5,400 bases of DNA. Origin: Aquifex sp. (GTDB taxonomy: Bacteria; Aquificota; Aquificia; Aquificales; Aquificaceae). The notes under the pieces were generated by a model, which ran no database searches, was not told the origin of the DNA, and was given only the letters and a program-made list of their open reading frames with translations. Position 1 is the stretch's first letter, and every line of letters starts with the position of its first letter. Of the stretch, positions 1 through 5,400 are shown piece after piece. The DNA lies in the NCBI GenBank assembly GCA_015487405.1, contig WFPV01000052.1, positions 1-5,400 of the forward strand, written 5' to 3'. The translations under genes and the position numbers were made by a program.

Positions 1-626
1 GTGACGATAAGTATAGTTACTTTCTTTTTGAGTTCTACCACTAAATCCTCTATCTTGGAAGTGGAGATGGGGTCAAGTGCGGAAGTGGGTTCGTCAAAAA
101 GAAGAACCTCAGGCTCCACCGCTATTGCCCTTGCTATACACAGTCTTTGCTGTTGCCCTCCCGAAAGGGAGTAGGCGTTGTCGTGAAGTCTATCCTTTAC
201 CTCGTCCCAAAGAGCCGCATCTCTCAATGCTTTCTCAACCTTTTCGTCAAGTATGCTCTTCTTCTTTATTCCCCTGAGCTTAAGTCCGTAAGCTACGTTC
301 TCGTAAATAGATTTCGGAAAAGGGTTCGGCTTTTGGAAGACCATACCTATACGCATCCTCACAAGAATAGGGTCTATATCTTTCCCTATAAGGTTTATTT
401 CATCGGGATATAGGATTGCTTCCCCTGCGTAACGGGCTCCTGGATAGAGGTCGTGCATCCTGTTAAAACATCTAAGAAGAGTAGTTTTCCCACACCCGGA
501 TGGTCCTATAATTGCCGTGACCCTCTTCTCGTAAACGGGGAAGGTTATGTCCTTTAAGGTATGCTTATTTCCATACCAGAAGTTCAGATTTCTCACATCA
601 ATTTTTATGCCTTTTTTGGAGGTCAT
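1..626 (-). CDS. pstB: Phosphate ABC transporter ATP-binding protein PstB (3' end missing)
   Basis: This is the ATPase of the high-affinity phosphate importer. It sits on the cytoplasmic face, docks on PstC/PstA and couples ATP hydrolysis to phosphate uptake. The reverse strand reads without interruption from ATG at 626-624 for 208 codons to the left edge; the family is about 250-260 residues, so about 45 are missing. Visible motifs: Walker A GPSGCGKT (residues 41-48), Q-loop Q98 in MVFQKPNPFP (the NPFP is typical of PstB), ABC signature LSGGQ (154-158), Walker B LLFDEP (175-180) with catalytic E179, and D-loop SALD (182-185). The frame ends in KVTILIVT, where PstB proteins continue with the switch histidine, so the truncation is due to the window edge. 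The start gives the usual short lead-in before the GIKIDVRNLNFWYG strand. An in-frame GTG lies two codons upstream, and no strong Shine-Dalgarno is seen. The gene diverges from pstSCA, its partners. Confidence 0.97.
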   Translation of the reverse strand, partial: MTSKKGIKIDVRNLNFWYGNKHTLKDITFPVYEKRVTAIIGPSGCGKTTLLRCFNRMHDLYPGARYAGEAILYPDEINLIGKDIDPILVRMRIGMVFQKPNPFPKSIYENVAYGLKLRGIKKKSILDEKVEKALRDAALWDEVKDRLHDNAYSLSGGQQQRLCIARAIAVEPEVLLFDEPTSALDPISTSKIEDLVVELKKKVTILIV

Positions 627-654
627 ACTCACTATTTTAAGGGCACCGCAGATT

Positions 655-687
655 CTTAATAAAAACTTAACAAATTCTGTTTAAAAA
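655..687 (+). promoter_or_regulatory. Pho-box-like triple direct repeat upstream of pstS
   Basis: Three 7-mers lie at exact 11-bp intervals with 4-bp all-A/T spacers: CTTAATA (655-661), AAAA, CTTAACA (666-672), AATT, CTGTTTA (677-683), AAAA. PhoB/PhoP-type response regulators are known to bind tandem 7-bp repeats separated by 4 bp of A/T, and the E. coli repeat unit is CTGTCAT; the third unit here shares its CTGT. The site lies in the pst divergent promoter, where phosphate-starvation control is expected. Binding by a PhoB homologue is inferred, because no such gene is in the window. Confidence 0.6.
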
Positions 688-694
688 TTTTAGC

Positions 695-702
695 GGGAGG
701 TG
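695..702 (+). promoter_or_regulatory. Strong Shine-Dalgarno of pstS
   Basis: GGGAGGTG lies 7 nt before the ATG at 710. It is close to the perfect anti-16S complement and the strongest ribosome site in the window. It fixes the pstS start and fits the need for an excess of binding protein over permease. Confidence 0.9.
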
Positions 703-709
703 CGAAAGA

Positions 710-1723
710 ATGGATAGGAGAACGCTCATTAAAGGAGCGGTAGCCCTCTCCTTACTCCCCGCATCGGTCTTAATAGCCGCGGAGATTCTCAACGGAGCAG
801 GTTCAACCTTTGTGGCACCCCTTTACTGGAAATGGGCGGATGCTTACTACAGAGAAACGGGAGTAAGGGTTAATTACCAGTCCATAGGCTCGGGGGGAGG
901 AATCAGACAGATTATAAACAGAACCGTAGATTTCGGTGCCTCCGACGCTCCGTTAAAGCCCGAAGAGACCCAAAAGCACAACCTTGCTCAGTTTCCCACC
1001 ATAATAGGTGGAGTAGCAGTAGCTTACAATCTGAGAGGTGTCAAAGAGCTCAAGCTTTCCGCTAAAACTTTGTGTGATATTTACCTCGGTAAGATTAGAT
1101 ACTGGGACGATGAAAGGATAAAGAAGGACAATCCCGGTGTAGAGCTTCCCCACAGAAGGATAACCGTTGTTCGCAGGTCCGACGGCTCGGGAACTACTTG
1201 GATATTTACAAACTTCCTCTCTAAAGCCTGTCCCGAGTGGAAGGAAAAAGTAGGATACGGCAAAGCCGTAAGGTGGCCCACCGGAATAGGTGGAAAGGGA
1301 AACGAGGGAGTGGCTAACTACGTAAAGAGAGTTAGAGGAGCTATAGGCTACTTAGAGTACGCCTACGCCCTTCAGAACAAACTCCCCGTTGCAGCGGTGG
1401 AAAACAGGGACGGGAACTTTGTAAAGCCTTCTCTTGAAACCTTCCAAGCCGCCGCGAAAAACGCAAACTGGGACCCCAAAAAGGACTTTTACGAAGTCCT
1501 CATGTGGCAACCCGGAAAGAACGCATACCCCATAACCGGAGCGACCTTTGCACTTTTAGCAAAGGATGAAAAGAGAAAAGAAATCAACAAAAAAGTCGTT
1601 CAGTTCTTTGATTGGGCATTCAGGAAAGGTGATAAAATGGCTATAGAGCTCCACTACGTTCCCTTGCCCGAGAAAGTTAAGGACATGATTAGGGAATACT
1701 GGAAGGCTCATGGATGGTATTAA
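710..1723 (+). CDS. pstS: Periplasmic phosphate-binding protein PstS
   Basis: This protein captures inorganic phosphate in the periplasm and delivers it to the PstCA channel. At 337 residues it is close to the 346 of E. coli PstS. Residues 1-24 are a signal peptide: n-region MDRRTLIK, then a hydrophobic stretch with a likely cleavage near A23/A24. The paired arginines resemble a Tat signal. There is no lipobox cysteine, so a soluble periplasmic protein is expected. The E. coli phosphate ligands can all be matched by motif: T33/F34 in GAGSTF, S61 in IGSGGG, D79 in FGASDAPL, and R156, S160, G161 and T162 in RRSDGSGTT, with the same spacing from Arg to Ser. The mature protein has two cysteines, C122 and C174. 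It is the first gene of the pstSCA operon, preceded by the Pho-box-like repeats, and its last 14 nt overlap pstC. Phosphate specificity is well supported by the ligand set. Confidence 0.97.
   Translation: MDRRTLIKGAVALSLLPASVLIAAEILNGAGSTFVAPLYWKWADAYYRETGVRVNYQSIGSGGGIRQIINRTVDFGASDAPLKPEETQKHNLAQFPTIIGGVAVAYNLRGVKELKLSAKTLCDIYLGKIRYWDDERIKKDNPGVELPHRRITVVRRSDGSGTTWIFTNFLSKACPEWKEKVGYGKAVRWPTGIGGKGNEGVANYVKRVRGAIGYLEYAYALQNKLPVAAVENRDGNFVKPSLETFQAAAKNANWDPKKDFYEVLMWQPGKNAYPITGATFALLAKDEKRKEINKKVVQFFDWAFRKGDKMAIELHYVPLPEKVKDMIREYWKAHGWY
1701..1706 (+). promoter_or_regulatory. Weak, close-set Shine-Dalgarno of pstC inside pstS
   Basis: GGAAGG lies inside the last codons of pstS, only 3 nt before the pstC ATG at 1710. 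This spacing is shorter than usual, so pstC initiation probably depends on ribosomes finishing pstS (translational coupling). Confidence 0.45.
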
Positions 1724-2672
1724 TAGACTCAAAGACAAGATAATAGACAAGGTTGCCTTTTTCGTTCTCATCGTTTTTGGAGTCTTTGTGGGACTCGTAT
1801 TTCCTCTCATCACCCTTGTATCTCTCTACAAGGAATCCCATCTCGCTTTTGAGAAGTTCGGTTTTATAGGATTTATAATGGGAACGGTTTGGGACCCAGT
1901 AAGAGAGATATTCGGCGGGCTTCCCGCAATAGTGGGAACGTTAATCTCTACCTTCATAGCTTCCCTGATAGCCATTCCTATCTGCATCGGTATAGCCACC
2001 TTCATAGCGGAGCTTTCCCCTAAAAAACTAAAACCCATCTTCTCCACAGCCGTTGAACTACTTGGAGCGATTCCGAGCATCATTTACGGACTCTGGGGCT
2101 TTTTCGTAATTTCCCCCTTGATGGCTGACTACGTGGAGCCCTTCCTTCAGGATACCTTCTTGGATATTCCTATACTGGGAAGGCTCGTTGACGGAGCACC
2201 TACGGGGATAGACGTCCTTACATCAAGTTTTGTTCTCTCCATAATGATTATTCCCTTTATGGCTTCTGTAGTGAAGGATGCTTTTGAGATGACACCTCCG
2301 CTTCTGAAGGAAGCGGGATACGGAATGGGAGCTACCAAGTGGGAGGTGATAAAGGATATCGTTATTCCTTATGCCTTTCCCGGAATAGTGGGCGGAGCTA
2401 TCCTTTCTGTAGGAAGGGCACTCGGGGAGACCATGGCTATAGCCTTCCTCACGGGAAACGTCCACCAGATTCCTAAATCCCTCCTTGACCAATACACCAC
2501 CATAACCGTTGCCATAGCCAACGAGTTCACGGAAGCCCACACCGACATATACCTCTCTTCCCTGTTTGCCTTAGCGTTTATCCTGTTCTTGATGTCCTTC
2601 TTTCTCCTAATCTTAAGTAAGTTCTTGATATTTAAGAGGTTGGAGAAAAAATGGAAGACCTCTCTAAGCTGA
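1710..2672 (+). CDS. pstC: Phosphate ABC transporter permease PstC
   Basis: This is one of the two inner-membrane subunits forming the phosphate channel. Its 320 residues match E. coli PstC (319). Six hydrophobic segments can be seen at about residues 15-40, 74-100, 113-137, 171-190, 217-247 and 280-307. The cytoplasmic EAA loop that docks on PstB runs from about 200 to 220 (KEAGYGMGATKWEVIKDIVIP), with the conserved glycine and final Ile-Pro. It is followed by VGRALGETMAI (234-244), typical of PstC/PstA. The order after pstS and the long loop between the third and fourth segments (about 138-170) support PstC rather than PstA. The start overlaps the last 14 nt of pstS; later in-frame starts would cut into the first membrane segment. 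Confidence 0.96.
   Translation: MDGINRLKDKIIDKVAFFVLIVFGVFVGLVFPLITLVSLYKESHLAFEKFGFIGFIMGTVWDPVREIFGGLPAIVGTLISTFIASLIAIPICIGIATFIAELSPKKLKPIFSTAVELLGAIPSIIYGLWGFFVISPLMADYVEPFLQDTFLDIPILGRLVDGAPTGIDVLTSSFVLSIMIIPFMASVVKDAFEMTPPLLKEAGYGMGATKWEVIKDIVIPYAFPGIVGGAILSVGRALGETMAIAFLTGNVHQIPKSLLDQYTTITVAIANEFTEAHTDIYLSSLFALAFILFLMSFFLLILSKFLIFKRLEKKWKTSLS
2636..2645 (+). promoter_or_regulatory. Double Shine-Dalgarno of pstA inside pstC
   Basis: GAGGT (2636-2640) and GGAG (2642-2645) lie 10 and 5 nt before the ATG at 2651, within the last codons of pstC. They support this start for pstA. Confidence 0.65.
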
Positions 2673-3508
2673 AAAGAAGTATTCTGAGAAGAAAACTTAA
2701 GAACTACTTCTTTCTAACTCTTTCTTTTCTGACGGCGGTTTACGGGCTCGTGTGGCTCTTTTGGATACTCTTTGACGTTTCCCTAAACGGAATTAAACAC
2801 ATTAATCTTTCTCTATTTCTTGAGGACCCGGCTCCGCCGGGTGTTGAAGGAGGAGGACTCAGGCACGCCTTTATCGGGCATACCATAATAACCGGGCTTG
2901 CGGTTCTCATGGGCGTTCCAGTCGGAGTGGGAGCGGGCATATTCTTCACCGAATACGGGAGCAACAGCAGGTTCATACAGTTTCTCAGAAATATAACCGA
3001 CAGTATGGTTAGTCTTCCCTCCATCATCATCGGAACCGTTGTTTACGCCATAATGGTCAAGCCCGTGGGACACTTCTTCGGACTGAGCGGTTCGGTAGCC
3101 CTCGCCCTCCTTATGCTTCCCGTAATATCGGTCACAACTGCCCAAATCCTGAAGCTTGTTCCAAAAGAACTAAAGGAAGCGGCTTACGCCCTCGGGGCTT
3201 ACAAGTGGCAGGTAATCAAAGACGTCGTTCTCGTCGCCGCAAGGAGGGGAATTCTTACGGGAATAATCTTAGGAGTTGCAAGGATTGCGGGAGAAACCGC
3301 ACCCCTTCTGTTTACTTCCTTTAACAATAACTTCACTACCTTTAACATCTTTGAGCCCATGGCTTCACTCACAGTGACCATATTCATCTACGTGACGGGA
3401 CCCTACGAGGACTGGCACAACAAAGCGTGGGCTGCATCCTTTATACTTACGGTAGGAACTCTACTTTTATTTATCCTCGTGAAGATTTTAGGAAGACAGA
3501 AAACTTAA
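2651..3508 (+). CDS. pstA: Phosphate ABC transporter permease PstA
   Basis: This is the second channel subunit, partner of PstC and PstB in the inner membrane. It has 285 residues, against 296 in E. coli. Six hydrophobic segments are visible at about 19-41, 75-100, 118-137, 146-168, 201-220 and 262-280. The EAA loop is KELKEAAYALGAYKWQVIKD (172-191). It is followed by ILTGIILGVARIAGETAPLLFT (201-222), which is close to the diagnostic PstA sequence. The segment at 118-130 (SMVSLPSIIIGTV) is also typical of this family. The basic N-terminus, rich in Lys/Arg before the first membrane segment, fits a cytoplasmic start. The first 22 nt overlap pstC, which implies translational coupling. It is the last gene of the operon; pstB, usually next, is instead transcribed divergently from upstream of pstS. 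Confidence 0.96.
   Translation: MEDLSKLKRSILRRKLKNYFFLTLSFLTAVYGLVWLFWILFDVSLNGIKHINLSLFLEDPAPPGVEGGGLRHAFIGHTIITGLAVLMGVPVGVGAGIFFTEYGSNSRFIQFLRNITDSMVSLPSIIIGTVVYAIMVKPVGHFFGLSGSVALALLMLPVISVTTAQILKLVPKELKEAAYALGAYKWQVIKDVVLVAARRGILTGIILGVARIAGETAPLLFTSFNNNFTTFNIFEPMASLTVTIFIYVTGPYEDWHNKAWAASFILTVGTLLLFILVKILGRQKT
2826..2842 (+). repeat. GC-rich hairpin inside pstA
   Basis: ACCCGGC, loop TCC, GCCGGGT form a perfect 7-bp stem with a 3-nt loop, coding for DPAPPG (residues 59-64). It may simply reflect a proline-rich periplasmic loop, but it has the same stem and loop size as the hairpin after pstA. Confidence 0.6.
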
Positions 3509-3509
3509 C

Positions 3510-3526
3510 ACCGCCCTTCGGGCGGT
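3510..3526 (+). terminator. Hairpin after pstA, possible terminator of the pstSCA operon
   Basis: ACCGCCC (3510-3516), loop TTC, GGGCGGT (3520-3526) form a perfect 7-bp GC-rich stem starting 2 nt after the pstA stop. The downstream sequence CTCTAAGATTAATTAAACC has no U-run, so this is not a canonical intrinsic terminator. It could be a leaky or factor-dependent terminator, or a 3'-end stabilising structure. Confidence 0.5.
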
Positions 3527-3546
3527 CTCTAAGATTAATTAAACCT

Positions 3547-3552
3547 TAAAAT
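3547..3552 (+). promoter_or_regulatory. Possible -10 element of a gatB promoter
   Basis: TAAAAT in an AT-rich stretch lies 8 nt before the gatB ATG. No convincing -35 hexamer is seen about 17 bp upstream, where the tail of the hairpin falls. If real, transcription would start at or within a few bases of the start codon, giving a leaderless or nearly leaderless message. Confidence 0.35.
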
Positions 3553-3560
3553 ATTTTTCT

Positions 3561-4994
3561 ATGAACGAAAAGTATGAGGCTGTCATAGGTTTAGAGATAC
3601 ACGTCCAGATGGACACAAAAACGAAAATGTTCTGCGGTTGTAAGGTGGAGTTCGGAGCAGAGCCCAACACTAACGTCTGTCCCGTATGCCTCGGAATGCC
3701 GGGAGCCCTGCCGGTAGTTAACAAAAAAGCTGTTGAATACGCTATTCGTGCCTCTTTGACTCTAAACTGCGAAGTTCATGAAGAGTCCATTTTTGCGAGA
3801 AAACACTACTTTTATCCCGACCTTCCGAAAAACTATCAGATTTCCCAGTATGAAAAGCCTTTAGCCACCAACGGATGGGTTGAGATTAGATTACCTGACG
3901 GTGAAACAAAGAAGATAAGAATAAGAAGACTTCACATAGAGGAGGACGCAGGAAAGACTATACACAGGGGAGACAAGAGCTACGTAGACCTTAACCGTGC
4001 GGGAACTCCTTTGATGGAGATAGTTACAGAGCCTGACATCAGGACTCCCGAAGAGGCTCGTATCTTCTTGGAAAAGCTCAGAAACATTATGAGGTATGCG
4101 GGAGTCTCTAAGGCAGACATGGAAAAGGGACAGCTCAGGTGCGATATAAACGTCTCCGTAAGACCTAAAGGCTCCGACAAACTTGGAACGAAGGTTGAGA
4201 TAAAGAACGTAAACTCTTTCAGATTCGTTCAAAAGGCTTTAGAGTATGAGATAGAAAGACAGATAAAGGTCTTAGAAGAGGGAGGAAAGATAGTTCAGGA
4301 GACGAGAACCTTTGACCCCCAAACGGGGAAAACCTACACGATGAGACTCAAAGAAGAAGCAGAAGACTACAGATACTTCCCAGACCCCGACCTGCTTCCC
4401 CTAAAGGTAAGCAGGGAGCTCATTGAAGAAATCAAAAATAATATGCCCGAGCTTCCCGACCAGAGGTTTGAGAGACTTATCAGGGATTATGGACTCTCCG
4501 AATACGAGGCGGGAATCTTGGTAAACCACAAGGAAGTGGGGGACTTCTTTGAGGAAGCGGTAAAACACTTTAACGAACCCAAAGGCATAGTAAACTGGCT
4601 CATAAACGACCTTCTCGGACTCCTCAGGGACAAGGGACTCAGCATTGAAGAGAGCCCTGTAAAGCCCGAACAACTCGCAGAGCTTGTGAAGCTTATAAAG
4701 GAAAAGGTTATCTCCACAAAGATAGGAAAGGAAGTTATAAAGGAGATGGTAGAGACCGGAAAATCACCCTCTCAAATCGTTGAAGAAAAGGGACTAAAGC
4801 AGATTACAGACGAAAACGCCATAAGGGAGCTCGTTAAAAAGATTTTTGAAAAACATCCGAAGGAAGTAGAAAGACTCAAAAATGGAGAAGAGAAGTTAAT
4901 AGGTTTCTTTGTAGGACAAGTCATGAGGGAAACGAAAGGAAAGGCTAACCCTCAGGTGGTTAATAAGGTAATAAGGGAGCTTGCGAAGGAATGA
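3561..4994 (+). CDS. gatB: Aspartyl/glutamyl-tRNA(Asn/Gln) amidotransferase subunit B
   Basis: GatB is the tRNA-binding and kinase subunit of the GatCAB complex. It phosphorylates the side-chain carboxylate of Glu-tRNA(Gln) or Asp-tRNA(Asn), and ammonia from GatA then forms the correct amide. The 477 residues match the family's full length. Family motifs run in order: VIGLEIHVQ (8-16), a probable zinc site of four cysteines C25/C27 and C40/C43, NVCPVCLGMPGALP (38-51), FYPDLPKNYQISQY, LHIEEDAGK, VDLNRAGTPLMEIVTEPD, GQLRCDINVSVRP, GTKVEIKNVNSF and YRYFPDPDLLPL. The catalytic cradle is about 1-290. The charged helical part and YqeY-like tail that contacts tRNA follow and reach the C-terminus, which keeps the NPQVVNKVIREL type of ending. 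No Shine-Dalgarno precedes the ATG. A crystal structure of the Aquifex aeolicus GatCAB complex has been published. gatA and gatC are not in the window, and the pst genes are functionally unrelated. Confidence 0.98.
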   Translation: MNEKYEAVIGLEIHVQMDTKTKMFCGCKVEFGAEPNTNVCPVCLGMPGALPVVNKKAVEYAIRASLTLNCEVHEESIFARKHYFYPDLPKNYQISQYEKPLATNGWVEIRLPDGETKKIRIRRLHIEEDAGKTIHRGDKSYVDLNRAGTPLMEIVTEPDIRTPEEARIFLEKLRNIMRYAGVSKADMEKGQLRCDINVSVRPKGSDKLGTKVEIKNVNSFRFVQKALEYEIERQIKVLEEGGKIVQETRTFDPQTGKTYTMRLKEEAEDYRYFPDPDLLPLKVSRELIEEIKNNMPELPDQRFERLIRDYGLSEYEAGILVNHKEVGDFFEEAVKHFNEPKGIVNWLINDLLGLLRDKGLSIEESPVKPEQLAELVKLIKEKVISTKIGKEVIKEMVETGKSPSQIVEEKGLKQITDENAIRELVKKIFEKHPKEVERLKNGEEKLIGFFVGQVMRETKGKANPQVVNKVIRELAKE

Positions 4995-5400
4995 AAAACG
5001 AAAAGATTGTTTTAATTACAGCCTGTGGGAATAAAAAGGAAAAGGGACCTGCTCCTGCTTGGAAGCTTTATAAATCATCTCGCATTAGGCATTTATATAA
5101 AAAAAGTAAGGAATTAGGTATCCCTCTTTACATTTTAAGTGCAAAGTATGGTTTAGTATTCGCTGAGGAAGTTATAGAGCCGTACGATATGATTATGGAA
5201 GAAAAAAGATGTAAAGAATTAATAGAACAAATAAAACTTGTTATTTCAAAATATAATGCTATAATCTTTTTTAAAGGTGGATCAAGAAAGGTTTATAAAA
5301 ATTGTTTGGAAAAAGTTGTTAATGAATTAAATAAAAAGTTAGTAGTTTTTGGATATGGAAACATGGGGGATATAGGAAAACTGGAGGATATTGTAAATGC
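4991..5400 (+). CDS. DUF6884-like protein of unknown function (3' end missing)
   Basis: An open frame runs from ATG at 4991 through 136 complete codons to the right edge without a stop. The start overlaps the gatB stop as ATGA, and GGGAG at 4975-4979, 11 nt upstream, is a possible ribosome site. The N-terminus KIVLITACGNKK (5-16), then PAPAWKLYKSS (20-30) and YILSAKYGLVFAEEVIEPYD (47-66), follow the pattern I recall for DUF6884: a strand ending in a cysteine (C12) followed by basic residues, a PA..LY element, and an LSAKxGL...E.I.PYD core. The next parts are a charged helix, a strand IIFFKGG (91-97) and GYGNMGD (121-127). There is no signal peptide or membrane segment, so it is probably cytosolic. 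The biochemical role is unknown to me. Composition is unlike the neighbours: about 29% GC over 5041-5400, with TTA, AAT, AAA and TAT codons frequent, against about 43% in a sampled stretch of gatB. Confidence 0.8.
   Translation, partial: MKNEKIVLITACGNKKEKGPAPAWKLYKSSRIRHLYKKSKELGIPLYILSAKYGLVFAEEVIEPYDMIMEEKRCKELIEQIKLVISKYNAIIFFKGGSRKVYKNCLEKVVNELNKKLVVFGYGNMGDIGKLEDIVN

Larger units (their letters stand above)
627..709. promoter_or_regulatory. Divergent pstB / pstSCA intergenic control region
   Basis: These 83 bp are the only space between the two divergent start codons, so they must hold the promoters and 5' leaders of both pstB (leftward) and pstSCA (rightward), unless pstB is read from elsewhere. 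The middle and right parts are very AT-rich and include an 11-nt near-palindrome, TAAAAATTTTA, at 682-692. I cannot assign confident -35/-10 hexamers for either direction. TAAAAA at 682-687 is a possible -10 for pstS, but it would place the transcript start at or just before the pstS ribosome site. Confidence 0.7.

Noticed and set aside
77..413. Two overlapping plus-strand open frames (66 and 88 codons)
   Set aside because: They are antisense to pstB, which shows all ABC ATPase motifs on the other strand. They have no ribosome site or recognisable protein features.
624..632. GTG at 632-630 as an alternative pstB start
   Set aside because: It would add only two residues, and the ATG at 626-624 is the preferred codon. 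No Shine-Dalgarno decides between them.
2223..3145. Minus-strand open frames of 96-110 codons within pstC and pstA
   Set aside because: They are shadows of the membrane permease genes. The plus-strand products carry full family motifs, and the antisense peptides look like no known family.
3504..3510. CTTAACA at the pstA stop as another Pho-box unit
   Set aside because: It is a single copy without a partner at 11 bp, and it is formed by the end of the coding sequence and the stop codon.
3508..3561. gatB as a functional member of the pst operon
   Set aside because: A hairpin and a 52-bp gap separate them, the functions are unrelated, and gatB has its own promoter-like sequence. Adjacency is probably incidental.
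3891..4232. Minus-strand open frame of 113 codons within gatB
   Set aside because: It lies opposite the most conserved GatB motifs and has no independent support.
1..5400. CRISPR arrays, tRNA/rRNA genes, insertion sequences or long repeats
   Set aside because: No regularly spaced repeats of CRISPR length, tRNA-like cloverleaf or transposase frame was seen. Nearly all bases lie in coding sequence.

Overview
The window looks like chromosomal DNA from a hyperthermophilic bacterium of the Aquifex group, most probably Aquifex aeolicus or a close relative. The reasons are the Lys/Glu-rich proteins, heavy use of AGG/AGA and ATA codons, a GC content in the low-to-mid 40s in the sampled core genes, and the proteins themselves. 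This is recognition from memory, not a database match.

Layout. Bases 1-626 (minus strand) hold most of pstB, the ATPase of the high-affinity phosphate importer, cut by the left window edge just before its H-loop histidine. An 83-bp divergent intergenic region (627-709) follows. It carries three 7-bp direct repeats at exact 11-bp spacing, the architecture of a Pho box, and a strong Shine-Dalgarno for pstS. On the plus strand pstS (710-1723), pstC (1710-2672) and pstA (2651-3508) form a tight operon in which each gene overlaps the next by 14 and 22 nt. A GC-rich hairpin without a clear U-tract (3510-3526) follows pstA. Then comes gatB (3561-4994), subunit B of the Asp/Glu-tRNA amidotransferase, apparently with its own promoter and no Shine-Dalgarno. 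It overlaps by 4 nt (ATGA) a small gene of unknown function (4991 to beyond 5400) that resembles the DUF6884 family and is strikingly AT-rich.

How the genes work together. PstS captures phosphate in the periplasm, PstC and PstA form the transmembrane channel, and a PstB dimer drives transport with ATP. Here the ATPase is transcribed away from the other three subunits, so the shared 627-709 region is the natural place to co-regulate both sides. gatB belongs to a different process, tRNA-dependent amidation of Glu-tRNA(Gln) and/or Asp-tRNA(Asn); its partners gatA and gatC are not in the window.

Most of the window is well-understood housekeeping and transport DNA. The points most worth a second look are the three-repeat Pho-box-like element, the twin-arginine-like signal on PstS, the possible leaderless start of gatB, and the compositionally foreign DUF6884-like gene coupled to gatB. 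I see no clear undescribed multi-gene system.
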